A stretch of DNA of 45,678 bases from Betaproteobacteria bacterium (GTDB taxonomy: Bacteria; Pseudomonadota; Gammaproteobacteria; Burkholderiales; Eutrophovitaceae), in the NCBI GenBank assembly GCA_020346185.1, contig CP070775.1, positions 1,053,092-1,098,769 of the forward strand. The letters run 5' to 3'. The position numbers and the translations under genes were made by a program. Below are positions 34,569-43,367 of this stretch, piece after piece. Each line of letters starts with the position of its first letter. Position 1 is the stretch's first letter. The notes under the pieces are model-generated. The model searched no databases, had not been told where the DNA came from, and saw only the letters and a list, made by a program, of their open reading frames with translations.

Positions 34569-35338
34569 TTCACCTCAAACTGCACATCGCGTTTGCGCGG
34601 CCAGAGGTGTTGACCGCCATCAACGACCATGGTGTGTCCAGTCACCGATTTTGCTCCAACCACGTAGCGAACCGCCTGGACTACGTCTTCGGCATCACTG
34701 CTATGGCCAAGTGGTGCCTGGGCGTGAGCCCGCTCGAAGCCCTCCTGCGTCTGGGCGCCGCTGACCAGTGTGATGCCGGGTGCAACGCCGCAGACACGGA
34801 CTCTGGGTGCCAGCGACATGGCTAGCATGCGTGTCGCACCCTCCATTGCTACCCTCGTGAGCGTATAGGATAAGAAATCGGGGTTGAGGTTGAACACCTT
34901 CTGGTCGAGCATGTTTACGACACAACCCACTGTTGGCGATGGCACCTGTGCCGCGAACTCACGTGCCAGAAGCAGGGGCGCACGCAGATTGATCGCGGCA
35001 TGCTTGTCCCATGTCGCCGGATCAAAAGTGACCGGATCATCAAATTCAAACAGCGAGGCATTATTGACCAGACACGTGAGCGGCCCTAGCCGGCCGGCGC
35101 ATTCGGCGATCAGGCCCGATACGGCCGTGCAATCTGCTAGGTCACATTGGAATGCAGTGGCGCGAACGCCGAGCGATTGAATCTCGTCGACAAGTCGTGA
35201 TGCCTCATTTCCCGAGCGGTTGTAGTGCACGGCGACATTCCAGCCATCGGTGGCAAGTCCCTTTGCAATAGCCTTGCCAATTCGCTTGGCGGAACCAGTC
35301 ACCAGCACGGTGCGGTCCTGTTTGTATGGTTCACCCAT
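34565..35338 (-). CDS. SDR oxidoreductase, FolM/pteridine-reductase-like, catalytic Lys replaced by Arg
   Basis: The 257-residue protein is a short-chain dehydrogenase with the pteridine-reductase style cofactor motif VTGSAKRIGKAIAKGL (residues 14-29), NNAS at 92-95 and a C-terminal VDGGQHLWPRK. FolM-type enzymes reduce dihydromonapterin or dihydrofolate. The catalytic set in this subfamily is Asp-Tyr-Lys; Asp145 and Tyr158 are present, but the expected Lys162 is Arg (SYTLTRVAME, codon AGG at 34853-34855). A single base change would restore AAG. The gene is coupled to folB, which supports a pterin substrate. Activity may be reduced if the substitution is real. Confidence 0.88.
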   Translation of the reverse strand: MGEPYKQDRTVLVTGSAKRIGKAIAKGLATDGWNVAVHYNRSGNEASRLVDEIQSLGVRATAFQCDLADCTAVSGLIAECAGRLGPLTCLVNNASLFEFDDPVTFDPATWDKHAAINLRAPLLLAREFAAQVPSPTVGCVVNMLDQKVFNLNPDFLSYTLTRVAMEGATRMLAMSLAPRVRVCGVAPGITLVSGAQTQEGFERAHAQAPLGHSSDAEDVVQAVRYVVGAKSVTGHTMVVDGGQHLWPRKRDVQFEVK

Positions 35339-35417
35339 GAGAAATGCACTGCCGCTTGCAGTGCGTGCAAGGTCTGATCAAGAATCGCAATTCTAGCTTA
35401 CCGATTCGGCAAAAACC

Positions 35418-36593
35418 GTGGCGTCCACATTTACGGGCCTCGATGTCTCGGGCCTTCCCCCCCCTGACGAACAAGCTCGTGGGCACTCGGCCCAGGTGTA
35501 TGACCATATTTGTCGGCGAATCGAGGCAGAAGACGGCTGGATACCATTTGCCGTTTTCATGGATCTGGCGTTGTATGCACCGGCACTGGGCTATTACGTA
35601 GCCGGGTCCCGAAAGTTCGGCGCCGGCGGCGATTTTGTAACCGCGCCAGAGATGACGCCGCTGTTCGGCCAGGCTTTGGCGTATCAGGTGGCACAGATAC
35701 TGGACGCGACCGGTGGAGGGATTATTGAACTCGGCGCCGGAACCGGCGCCCTTGCGGTTTCAATGATGGAGGAACTGGAGCGGCTTGGGTCCCTGCCAGA
35801 GTGCTACAGCTTCTTCGAGCCCAGCCCGGAGCTTAGTCAGCGGCAGTGTCAGCGAGTTCGAGGTTCGCTACCAGCGACGTTTGATCGCTTCAAGTGGATT
35901 GATAGGTTGCCAGACCGGTTCGTTGGGGCCGTGATTGGTAATGAAGTGCTCGATGCACTGCCGGTCCACGTCCTCGCGTGGCGTGACGAGGGCCTGTTCG
36001 AGCGCGGTGTTGCTATTCGCAACGGTACGCTGGTGTGGGAGGAGAGGCCCGCGAGCGAGGCGCTGCGCGCCTTGGCTGAACCGATTTCGGTGACAGCGCC
36101 GTATGTTAGTGAGATCTGTCCGGCCGCGAGGGGTCTGATCGACCGACTGGGTCACTTAATCGAGCGCGGCGCGGCGATTTTGATCGATTACGGTTTTCCG
36201 CGCGCCGAGTTTTACCATCCACAACGCGATCGTGGTACGCTGATGTGTCACTATCGTCACCATGTTCATGACGACCCGTTCTATCTCCTTGGGTTGCAGG
36301 ATGTCACGTCGCATGTGGATTTCACTGCAATCGCCGAGGCGGCGTCGGATACTGGTTGCCAACTCGCTGGATACACGGCTCTGGCGCAGTTCCTCCTCAA
36401 CTGTGGCATCACAGAGCTTCTTGCGCGCACGCCGGCCGAACAGGCGGCTGCCTATCTTCGACGGGCAGCGCCGGTGCAAAAACTGCTTTCACCTGCGGAG
36501 ATGGGAGAACTTTTCAAGGTGATTGCGTTGTCGCGCGGTATCGATACGCCGTTGCTCGGTTTCAGGGTCGGAGATCGCAGCGGCATACTGTGA
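35418..36593 (+). CDS. SAM-dependent methyltransferase, MidA/NDUFAF7 (DUF185) family
   Basis: The 391-residue protein matches the MidA family: FMDLALYAPALGYY, then FGAGGDFVTAPEMTPLFGQ, the SAM-binding IIELGAGTGALAVSMM near residue 102, IGNEVLDALPVH near 175 and ILIDYGFPRAEFYHP. In mitochondria the relative NDUFAF7 dimethylates an arginine of complex I; bacterial substrates are largely unknown. The start is a GTG at 35418; no good ATG is nearby. It is divergent from the pteridine-reductase gene across 79 nt. The following 158 nt to mpl hold nothing recognisable. Confidence 0.9.
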   Translation: MASTFTGLDVSGLPPPDEQARGHSAQVYDHICRRIEAEDGWIPFAVFMDLALYAPALGYYVAGSRKFGAGGDFVTAPEMTPLFGQALAYQVAQILDATGGGIIELGAGTGALAVSMMEELERLGSLPECYSFFEPSPELSQRQCQRVRGSLPATFDRFKWIDRLPDRFVGAVIGNEVLDALPVHVLAWRDEGLFERGVAIRNGTLVWEERPASEALRALAEPISVTAPYVSEICPAARGLIDRLGHLIERGAAILIDYGFPRAEFYHPQRDRGTLMCHYRHHVHDDPFYLLGLQDVTSHVDFTAIAEAASDTGCQLAGYTALAQFLLNCGITELLARTPAEQAAAYLRRAAPVQKLLSPAEMGELFKVIALSRGIDTPLLGFRVGDRSGIL

Positions 36594-36751
36594 GGTTTGC
36601 TGTGTGCGTCGCGTTACTCAGGTCTTCGATGTTGATTCGCGTGTCATCGCGGCTGGCGACAAGTGCGACGGAACAACTGGGCGCAACTCACGGCCGGGTT
36701 TCGATGTCAGGTTTTGTGACGGCCACGTGGTCTCAGGTCAAGGCCTGCTGA

Positions 36752-38101
36752 ATGCATATTCACATTCTCGGTATCTGCGGCACATTCATGGGTGGACTTG
36801 CGGCTATTGCAAAGCAGGCCGGACATGAGGTGACAGGATGCGACGCGAACGTTTATCCGCCGATGAGTATCCAACTGGAAAACCAGGGCATTGGCTTAAC
36901 CGAGGGTTGGGATCCGGGTCAAGTCGATCTGGCACCCGACTTGTTCGTCATCGGCAACGTCGTGACGCGCGGAAATCGCCTAATGGAGGAAATACTCAAT
37001 CGCCGGCTGTCATATGCCTCAGGCCCCCAATGGTTGGCTGAGAATGTCCTGCATGGCAACTGGGTGCTGGGCGTGGCCGGCACGCACGGTAAGACCACGA
37101 CAAGTGCCATGTTGGCGTGGATACTTGAGTATGCCGGGTATAGCCCGGGGTTTCTGATCGGCGGCGTCCCCCTGGATTTTGGTGTATCTGCCCGCATTAC
37201 CAACTCGCGCTTCTTCGTCATCGAAGCCGACGAGTACGACACGGCATTCTTCGACAAGCGCTCCAAGTTCGTCCATTATCGACCAAGCACCGTCATTCTC
37301 AACAATCTTGAATTCGATCACGCTGATATCTTTGCTGATCTGTCGGCGATCGAAACGCAGTTTCATCATTTGGTCAGGACCATCCCCGGCAACGGCTTGA
37401 TCGTCGCCAACGGCGCCGAGGAAAGCCTGAGCCGTGTTCTCGAGCTTGGCTGCTGGACCCCAGTGGAGTGGTTCGACCGCCCGGACGGTTGGTCGATTCG
37501 CGGAGCCGACGACACGAGCGGGTTCGATGTGTTGTTTGCCGGGAAAGTGCAAGGCGGCTTGCAGTGGAAATTGAATGGCAGACACAACAGGATGAACGCA
37601 CTGGCGGCGCTGGCTGCAGCGCGCCATGTTGGCGTGCCGACGGCAACTGGAATCGAGGCGCTCAGTAGTTTCAAGAATGTCAAGCGACGCATGGAAATGC
37701 GTGGCGAGGTTAACGGCATCACAATCTATGATGACTTTGCGCATCACCCGACCGCGATCGAGTCGACACTAGCCGGGTTGCGTGCGACGGTCGGTGATGC
37801 GCGAATCGTCGCGGTATTTGAACCACGCTCGAACACAATGAAAATGGGCAGTATCAAGCAGTCGCTGTGTCCCAGTCTGGCAGCGGCCGATCTGGTCTTC
37901 TGTTATACGAGAGGGCTAGACTGGGATGTGGCCGGTACTCTGCAACCGCTCGGAGCAAAATCGCAGTGCTTCGACAATATCGATGCGCTGGTACGGGCGA
38001 TTATTTCGTCGACACGCGAGGGCGACCATGTCGTGATCATGAGCAACGGCGGATTCGGCAATATTCATGAAACGCTTCTCGCTGAACTGCGAGCATTGTG
38101 A
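36752..38101 (+). CDS. mpl: UDP-MurNAc:L-Ala-gamma-D-Glu-meso-DAP ligase
   Basis: Mpl recycles peptidoglycan by attaching the recovered tripeptide to UDP-MurNAc. The 449-residue Mur-ligase has the N-terminal MHIHILGICGTFMGGLA, the ATP-binding GVAGTHGKTTTSAMLAW near residue 107, EADEYDTAFFDKRSKF and NNLEFDHADIF in the centre, and YDDFAHHPTAIESTL in the C-terminal domain. These distinguish Mpl from MurC. The ATG at 36752 aligns with relatives. It shows that the cell wall uses meso-DAP and is recycled, in line with dapF in the same window. Confidence 0.96.
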   Translation: MHIHILGICGTFMGGLAAIAKQAGHEVTGCDANVYPPMSIQLENQGIGLTEGWDPGQVDLAPDLFVIGNVVTRGNRLMEEILNRRLSYASGPQWLAENVLHGNWVLGVAGTHGKTTTSAMLAWILEYAGYSPGFLIGGVPLDFGVSARITNSRFFVIEADEYDTAFFDKRSKFVHYRPSTVILNNLEFDHADIFADLSAIETQFHHLVRTIPGNGLIVANGAEESLSRVLELGCWTPVEWFDRPDGWSIRGADDTSGFDVLFAGKVQGGLQWKLNGRHNRMNALAALAAARHVGVPTATGIEALSSFKNVKRRMEMRGEVNGITIYDDFAHHPTAIESTLAGLRATVGDARIVAVFEPRSNTMKMGSIKQSLCPSLAAADLVFCYTRGLDWDVAGTLQPLGAKSQCFDNIDALVRAIISSTREGDHVVIMSNGGFGNIHETLLAELRAL

Positions 38102-38174
38102 GGTTGGCAACCGTATTTGGTTCAGGCATCGGTGGCGGGGTTGCCACCATGCTGTGCAGTAAGTTTGCGCTGCG

Positions 38175-38741
38175 ATGATTATTTACGTCCACGGATTCAA
38201 CAGCTCGCCGGCTTCGCACAAGGCCAGCATGTTGCGCAAACGGCTAGCCGCGATCGGCCGGGACAGCGAGTTTGTCTGCCCTGCACTGTCTTACTCTCCG
38301 CAGCGGGCTTTGGCGCGTCTGGCGGAGGAGTTGGCGAAAGCGGAGCCTGAGTCAGTGACGTTGGTCGGCAGTTCGCTCGGCGGCTTTTATTCCACTTGGT
38401 TGACTGAGCACGTCGGCTGCCGCACGGTGCTGGTCAATCCGGCGATTACGCCTCACGAAGGGCTACGCGCTTACTTGGGAAATCAGAGAAATCTCTACAC
38501 GGACGAAGAGTACGAGTTCACGCAAAGTCATCTGGCGCAACTCAAAGACATCTATATCCCGCGGCCTGTGAGAATGGACCGCTATTTCCTGATCCATACC
38601 ACCGGTGACGAGTTGCTTGATTGGCGGGTGGCAGTGAAGCGCTATGGGGGGTGTCGGCAGATGGTGGTCGACGGCAGTGACCATGGCTTCGCTGAGTTCG
38701 GCGACTACATCGACTGCGTTCTTGAGTTCGCTGCGAACTGA
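38175..38741 (+). CDS. YqiA-family alpha/beta-hydrolase (esterase)
   Basis: The 188-residue protein is a small alpha/beta hydrolase of the YqiA/UPF0227 type. It begins MIIYVHGFNSSPASHKA (oxyanion loop), carries the nucleophile Ser in VGSSLGGFYSTWL near residue 66, and ends with the likely Asp/His pair in TTGDELLDWRVA and DGSDHGFAEF. YqiA hydrolyses short acyl esters in vitro; its physiological substrate is unclear. It starts 73 nt after mpl and may be in the same transcript. Confidence 0.9.
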   Translation: MIIYVHGFNSSPASHKASMLRKRLAAIGRDSEFVCPALSYSPQRALARLAEELAKAEPESVTLVGSSLGGFYSTWLTEHVGCRTVLVNPAITPHEGLRAYLGNQRNLYTDEEYEFTQSHLAQLKDIYIPRPVRMDRYFLIHTTGDELLDWRVAVKRYGGCRQMVVDGSDHGFAEFGDYIDCVLEFAAN

Positions 38742-38820
38742 AGTGTAAGCGTGAAGGCCTCTGCGGAGAAGGTCGATCTTGAAAATGCGTTTAGAGCGAA
38801 AACGCTCGACGCGCCACGCG

Positions 38821-38826
38821 TATAAT
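38821..38826 (+). promoter_or_regulatory. Putative -10 box before the RNase II gene
   Basis: A perfect TATAAT lies 48 nt before the ATG. No good -35 is present at 16-18 nt. A small hairpin (GAGCG-AAAA-CGCTC, 38794-38807) sits in the spacer region. Confidence 0.35.
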
Positions 38827-38874
38827 TCGAACTCCGTCATGCTGAGTGGGTCGAGCAGCATTTTCTAAGGCCGC

Positions 38875-40731
38875 ATGAACGTATTCTATGAAGAGTCGGG
38901 CAGCCTGAAGGTTGCCTCCATCATCGAGGACAACAACACCTCGCTGCAGGTTCAGACGCAGCACGGTAAACGTGCCAAAGTGAAAGCGGCCGCAGTTCTG
39001 TTGCGCTTCGAACATCACTGCCTCAACGAATTTATGGAGCGAGCTCGCCTTGTGGCTGACGAGCTCGAGCCCGGTTTTCTGTGGGAGGCTTGCGATGAGT
39101 CCGAGTTTTCCTTCGACGCGCTTGCCGACGCGTATTTTGGCGATAAACCGACAGCGGAGGAGGCGGCCGGTCTGCTGATGCGGTTGCAGGCAACACCAAC
39201 ACACTTCTACAAGAAGGGCAAGGGACGCTACAAGCCAGCACCTCCTGAAGCGCTCAAGGCAACGCTTGCTTCTATCGAGCGCAAACGTGAGCAGGCGCAA
39301 TTGCAGGCCGAATATGTCCAAAGTTTGTTGCGCAATGAATTACCGGATGACTTCAAACCGGTATTGAATCAGTTGCTGTACAAGCCCGATCGTAAAATGC
39401 TTCAGACCAAGGCTGTCGAAGAGGCCTGCTCGCAACTGAAACTCTCGGTGCCGCGCCTTTTCGAACAATGCGGCGCACTTGAATCGACGCTCGAATATCA
39501 CCATGGACGGTTTTTGTTTGAGCATTTTCCGCGGGGAACAGGCTTTGACGACAAGCTGGCTGTGGTGCAGACTGAGGACTATGCTCTGGCGGACGTTGAG
39601 GCGTTCAGCATCGACGATGTAACCACCACTGAGATCGACGATGCGTTCTCGGTGAGCAAACTTGACAATGGACATTGGCAGGTTGGCGTGCATATCTCGG
39701 CTCCGGCTTTGGGCATTGAAGGCCGGTCCGCGCTTGACGCTGAAGCGCGCAAGAGGATGTCCACTGTCTATTTTCCGGGCGGCAAAATCACCATGTTGCC
39801 GGAACCGGTCATTGATCGGTTTACGCTCGCTGAAGGTCGCGAATGTCCAGCGCTTTCCATGTATGTCGAAGTCGATTCGGATTTTCAGGTCGTCGGCACG
39901 CGCTCGGCAATCGAGCGGGTGCGAATTGCATGCAACATGCATCACAATGTGCTCGATGTTGAGTTCGACGAGCAAGCGGTTCATGCCGGACGCACGGATT
40001 TCGCCTTTGGTGAGCAATTACTCTTTCTGTATCGGCTTGCCGGAAAGTTGGAGCGCGCCCGCGGCCAGGACGAGAGGCAAATGCGGCGTACGGATTATAG
40101 TTTTTACGTTGATAACGACCGCGTGCGCATTGAGCCGCGTAAACGCGGAGCACCGATTGACAAGGTGGTTTCAGAAATGATGATCCTGGTCAACTCGAGA
40201 TGGGCGCAGTTGCTCGCTGAGTCTAACCGACCCGCGCTGTTCCGAACCCAGGCGAGCGGCAAAGTCAAGATGTCGACGGTGGCTGCTCCGCACGAAGGTC
40301 TTGGTGTGAATCAGTACATCTGGGCCAGTAGTCCGCTGCGCCGATATGCGGACCTGGTCAACCAGCGTCAACTAATCAGCATCTTGCGTGGCGCACAACC
40401 TGCGTTTGTCGCGAGTGACCAGGAGTTGTTCGAGATCATGCGAGGGTTCGAATTGGCTTACGATGCGTATGCCGAGTTCCAGCGCAGGATGGAGCGCTAC
40501 TGGTGTTTGCGCTGGTTGTTACAGGAGCAGGTGACCGAAATGGCCGCTGAAGTGATCCGCGACAACCTGGTCAGGTTCGAATGCTTGCCTCTGGTATGCC
40601 GTGTCCATTCCTTGCCGTCGCTTGCACCTGGGGATCGTGTCCAGATTTCCGTCTCAGGCGTTGATCTGATGGAAATGATGGTGCGCTGCGAATATAAGAA
40701 AACACTGGAGCCAATTGGTATAACTGCGTGA
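38875..40731 (+). CDS. RNase II/RNB-family exoribonuclease
   Basis: The 618-residue protein has a central RNB catalytic domain with the metal-binding acidic cluster SIDDVTTTEIDDAFSV near residues 244-259, VGVHISAPALGIEG, RKRMSTVYFPGGKITMLP and ASSPLRRYADLVNQRQL near 485. The N-terminal 200 residues are helical rather than two clear cold-shock domains, and the C-terminal S1-like part is short, which is usual for this proteobacterial subgroup that lies before tonB-aroE. The enzyme degrades single-stranded RNA 3' to 5'. The third acidic position of the cluster is Glu instead of Asp compared with E. coli RNase II. Confidence 0.92.
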   Translation: MNVFYEESGSLKVASIIEDNNTSLQVQTQHGKRAKVKAAAVLLRFEHHCLNEFMERARLVADELEPGFLWEACDESEFSFDALADAYFGDKPTAEEAAGLLMRLQATPTHFYKKGKGRYKPAPPEALKATLASIERKREQAQLQAEYVQSLLRNELPDDFKPVLNQLLYKPDRKMLQTKAVEEACSQLKLSVPRLFEQCGALESTLEYHHGRFLFEHFPRGTGFDDKLAVVQTEDYALADVEAFSIDDVTTTEIDDAFSVSKLDNGHWQVGVHISAPALGIEGRSALDAEARKRMSTVYFPGGKITMLPEPVIDRFTLAEGRECPALSMYVEVDSDFQVVGTRSAIERVRIACNMHHNVLDVEFDEQAVHAGRTDFAFGEQLLFLYRLAGKLERARGQDERQMRRTDYSFYVDNDRVRIEPRKRGAPIDKVVSEMMILVNSRWAQLLAESNRPALFRTQASGKVKMSTVAAPHEGLGVNQYIWASSPLRRYADLVNQRQLISILRGAQPAFVASDQELFEIMRGFELAYDAYAEFQRRMERYWCLRWLLQEQVTEMAAEVIRDNLVRFECLPLVCRVHSLPSLAPGDRVQISVSGVDLMEMMVRCEYKKTLEPIGITA

Positions 40732-40736
40732 CGAAA

Positions 40737-40753
40737 CTAGAGTTTGCCTCTAG
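40737..40753 (+). other. Short hairpin between RNase gene and tonB
   Basis: CTAGAG at 40737-40742 pairs with CTCTAG at 40748-40753 around a five-base loop, followed by the T-rich AATTTGTTT. It could be a weak terminator, but a six-pair stem with two A-T pairs is marginal. Confidence 0.3.
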
Positions 40754-40788
40754 AATTTGTTTAACGTGAACAGCTTACATACAGGATC

Positions 40789-41715
40789 TTGCCGGAGCAG
40801 ACACTGAGCGCATTCGCGTTACCGGCGCAGCAACATCTGATACAGATCACTGGTTGGCGACTGACGTCCTCTGATGTCCTGCCGGTGACGCTGGCCTTTT
40901 CCATCGTGTTTCATGCCTTCCTGCTGTTGATCACATTTACGGCACCGGAGGCGCCTGCGCGCAAACCTGTACCGCAACTCGATGTGGTCCTGGTAAATAG
41001 CCAGTCGGCGTCGCGACCGGTCGACGCGACTCTGCTGGCCCAGACGAATCTGGATGCAGGAGGTAATACCGAATCTGACGTGCGGGCCAAGTCGAATCTG
41101 CCGGCGCTAGCCGAGATGCAGCTGAACGACAGCGTCGAGCTTTCGTCCCGCCGTGTCGAGCAACTCGAGGAACGTGCCGCCCGCCTGCTGGCAACGGTTA
41201 GCGGACAAATGGCCATGGATCCAATAACCGAGCCATTGCCGCAGACGACTCCGCGAGACAACACGCAAGAGCAACTCGCGCAGCAGCGGCGTCTGGAGGT
41301 TGCCCGACTTGAGGCGCAGATCGCAAAGGAATGGCAGGCGTATCAGAAACTGCCACGACGCAAGTTCATCGGCGCACGCGCTCAGAGTGTTGTTTACGCC
41401 GAATATGTTGAAAAATGGCGTGAGCGTATCGAAACTGTGGGTACACAAAACTACCCCGAGGAAGCGCGGCGCCGAAAGCTTTTCGGCTCACTGCTGCTGA
41501 CAGTGTCTATCAACGCTGACGGAACGGTCGAGCAGGTCGAAGTCGATCGATCGTCCGGGTACAACATACTGGACCGTGCCGCGCGTCGCATCGTTGAACT
41601 GGCGGGGCCATTCCCGCCTTTTCCGGCAGATATTCGCAACGAATACGACATTCTGTCCATTACCCGCCAGTGGTCTTTCACGAGAAACGATCTTGGCGTC
41701 ACAGTAGCGCAATGA
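40789..41715 (+). CDS. TonB-family energy transducer
   Basis: The 308-residue protein has one N-terminal membrane helix (PVTLAFSIVFHAFLLLITF, about residues 31-49), a long periplasmic linker with helical Gln/Arg-rich stretches, and a C-terminal TonB domain: NYPEEARRRKLFGSLLLTVS, then INADGTVEQVEVDRSSGYNI and LDRAARRIVELAGPFPPFP. It would transmit inner-membrane energy to outer-membrane receptors or serve a related envelope role. No ExbB/ExbD genes are adjacent. The predicted start is a TTG at 40789 with AGGA close upstream; the exact start is uncertain. It is 24 nt upstream of aroE. Confidence 0.88.
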   Translation: MPEQTLSAFALPAQQHLIQITGWRLTSSDVLPVTLAFSIVFHAFLLLITFTAPEAPARKPVPQLDVVLVNSQSASRPVDATLLAQTNLDAGGNTESDVRAKSNLPALAEMQLNDSVELSSRRVEQLEERAARLLATVSGQMAMDPITEPLPQTTPRDNTQEQLAQQRRLEVARLEAQIAKEWQAYQKLPRRKFIGARAQSVVYAEYVEKWRERIETVGTQNYPEEARRRKLFGSLLLTVSINADGTVEQVEVDRSSGYNILDRAARRIVELAGPFPPFPADIRNEYDILSITRQWSFTRNDLGVTVAQ

Positions 41716-41739
41716 ATCAGGTGGGGTGAACTAGGCACA

Positions 41740-42570
41740 ATGACCGATCGTTATGCAGTCATCGGCCATCCGGTCGCACACAGCCAGTCGCCGGGTATTC
41801 ACGCGATGTTTGCTGCCCAGACCGGGGAAGACATCGCCTATGGGAGGCTGCTCGCGCCAGTTGACGGTTTTGCTGAGTGGGTCAAGGCCTTCATTGCTGA
41901 GGGCGGCAGAGGTGTAAACGTCACTTTGCCATTCAAACTCGAGGCATACGAGCTCGCCGATGAGGTGTCCGAGCGAGCCCGCCAAGCACGTGCGGCCAAT
42001 ACCCTCAGTTTCTCCGGCAAGAAAATTTCTGCTGACAACACCGACGGCATAGGATTGGTGCGGGATATCGAAATCAACCTCGAGTTTGAACTGAAAAACA
42101 AGCGCGTGCTGTTGATGGGAGCGGGCGGTGCCGCACGTGGCGTCTTGCTGCCGTTACTTGAAGCCAGGCCGGCCAGGCTCATCATTGCCAACCGGACGGT
42201 GGAAAGAGCGATCCAACTGGCGCGGAGTGTCCGGCGACAACCCGCTGCTGCGCATATGGAAGTCTCGGCATGTGCTTTCGATGACCTGCCAGGCCAGCGC
42301 TTTGAGCTGGTGATCAATGCGACCTCGAGCAGTCTGTCTGATGAGCTGCCACCGCTGCCAGATGATTTGTTCGTTGCGGGAGCACTTGCCTACGACATGA
42401 TGTATGGCAAGGGTCTGACGTCATTTCTTGCTTATGCAGAAGCGAGGAACGTTGAACGGCTGGCCGACGGTCTTGGCATGTTGGTCGAGCAGGCAGCCGA
42501 GTCATTCATGATTTGGCGTGGGGTGCGTCCGGATACTCAACCGGTAATGCTGGCGCTGCGCAAGAGCTAG
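41740..42570 (+). CDS. aroE: Shikimate dehydrogenase
   Basis: AroE reduces 3-dehydroshikimate with NADPH in aromatic amino acid synthesis. The 276-residue protein has the substrate motif VIGHPVAHSQSPGIHAMFA (residues 8-26), the catalytic Lys in NVTLPFKLEAYELAD, Asp in ADNTDGIGLVRD, the nucleotide loop LLMGAGGAARGVLLPLLE near 130, and the C-terminal DGLGMLVEQAAESFMIW. The NRT motif after the fold (IIANRTVERA) indicates NADP preference. It lies between tonB and mtgA on the same strand, a common betaproteobacterial arrangement. Confidence 0.96.
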   Translation: MTDRYAVIGHPVAHSQSPGIHAMFAAQTGEDIAYGRLLAPVDGFAEWVKAFIAEGGRGVNVTLPFKLEAYELADEVSERARQARAANTLSFSGKKISADNTDGIGLVRDIEINLEFELKNKRVLLMGAGGAARGVLLPLLEARPARLIIANRTVERAIQLARSVRRQPAAAHMEVSACAFDDLPGQRFELVINATSSSLSDELPPLPDDLFVAGALAYDMMYGKGLTSFLAYAEARNVERLADGLGMLVEQAAESFMIWRGVRPDTQPVMLALRKS

Positions 42571-42646
42571 CAACTGATCTGGGTTATGTACTTTGCAAGC
42601 CGCGGCAGCGCGCAAAAGCTAGCGATTGCGCCGCGCCATTAGTCAG

Positions 42647-43342
42647 ATGAGGAAACGGTGGCGCTTGATATGGCGATTGACGCTGCTTGTTTTTGCGGCA
42701 TTGGTGGTCTACGAGTCATGGTTCTTCGGTAAGCTGGTGTGGTGGATTTGGGTTAACCCGACCAACACTGCGTTCATGGAGGCGCGCCGTGAAAGCATGC
42801 GCGAGGACAATCCGGAGGCATCAATTAGGCACAAGTGGGTACCCTATGCGGACATTTCGGTGCATCTGAAGCGCGCACTGATTGCAGCCGAAGATGCTAA
42901 ATTCCTCGATCATGATGGTTTCGACTGGCGCGCACTTCAACGCGCAGCGTCGAGGAATCTCAAAAGCGGTAAGGTCGTGGCCGGCGGTTCAACGATCACT
43001 CAGCAGCTTTCCAAGAACCTGTTTCTTTCGAGCAACCGCACGCCGTGGCGAAAACTTCAGGAGGCGGCGATTACAGTGATGATGGAGACTGTTATGTCAA
43101 AGCGGCGCATCCTAGAAATCTATCTAAATGTCATTGAGTGGGGTGACGGTGTATTTGGTGCCGAAGCTGCCGCTCGGTATTACTATCGCACCAGCGCATC
43201 GGGCCTTTCCGTCGACCAGTCGGCTCGACTGGCTGCCATGGTGCCGAATCCGCGCTACTACGATAGGGTGCGAACCACCGAAGCGCTGGAAAAAAAGACT
43301 GCAATCATCCGTTCACGCATGTATTTGTCCCCGGTGCCTTGA
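42647..43342 (+). CDS. mtgA: Monofunctional peptidoglycan glycosyltransferase
   Basis: MtgA polymerises lipid II into glycan strands without a transpeptidase domain. The 231-residue protein has an N-terminal membrane anchor (RLTLLVFAALVVYESWFFG) and the GT51 motifs: IAAEDAKFLDHDGFDW with the catalytic Glu, GGSTITQQLSKNLFL, and RILEIYLNVIEWGDGVFGAEAAA. I prefer the ATG at 42647; a TTG 21 nt earlier is possible. It follows aroE by 76 nt and precedes lgt by 25 nt. Confidence 0.94.
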   Translation: MRKRWRLIWRLTLLVFAALVVYESWFFGKLVWWIWVNPTNTAFMEARRESMREDNPEASIRHKWVPYADISVHLKRALIAAEDAKFLDHDGFDWRALQRAASRNLKSGKVVAGGSTITQQLSKNLFLSSNRTPWRKLQEAAITVMMETVMSKRRILEIYLNVIEWGDGVFGAEAAARYYYRTSASGLSVDQSARLAAMVPNPRYYDRVRTTEALEKKTAIIRSRMYLSPVP

Positions 43343-43367
43343 CATCGGGCTCGTATAATCACTGTCA

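Noticed and set aside
37019-37747. 242-codon minus-strand frame opposite mpl
   Set aside because: Antisense shadow of mpl; the mpl motifs explain the conservation.
43339-43359. Consensus sigma-70 promoter TTGACA...TATAAT before lgt
   Set aside because: Only 9 nt separate the hexamers, far from the required 16-18, and the TTGACA overlaps the mtgA stop codon.
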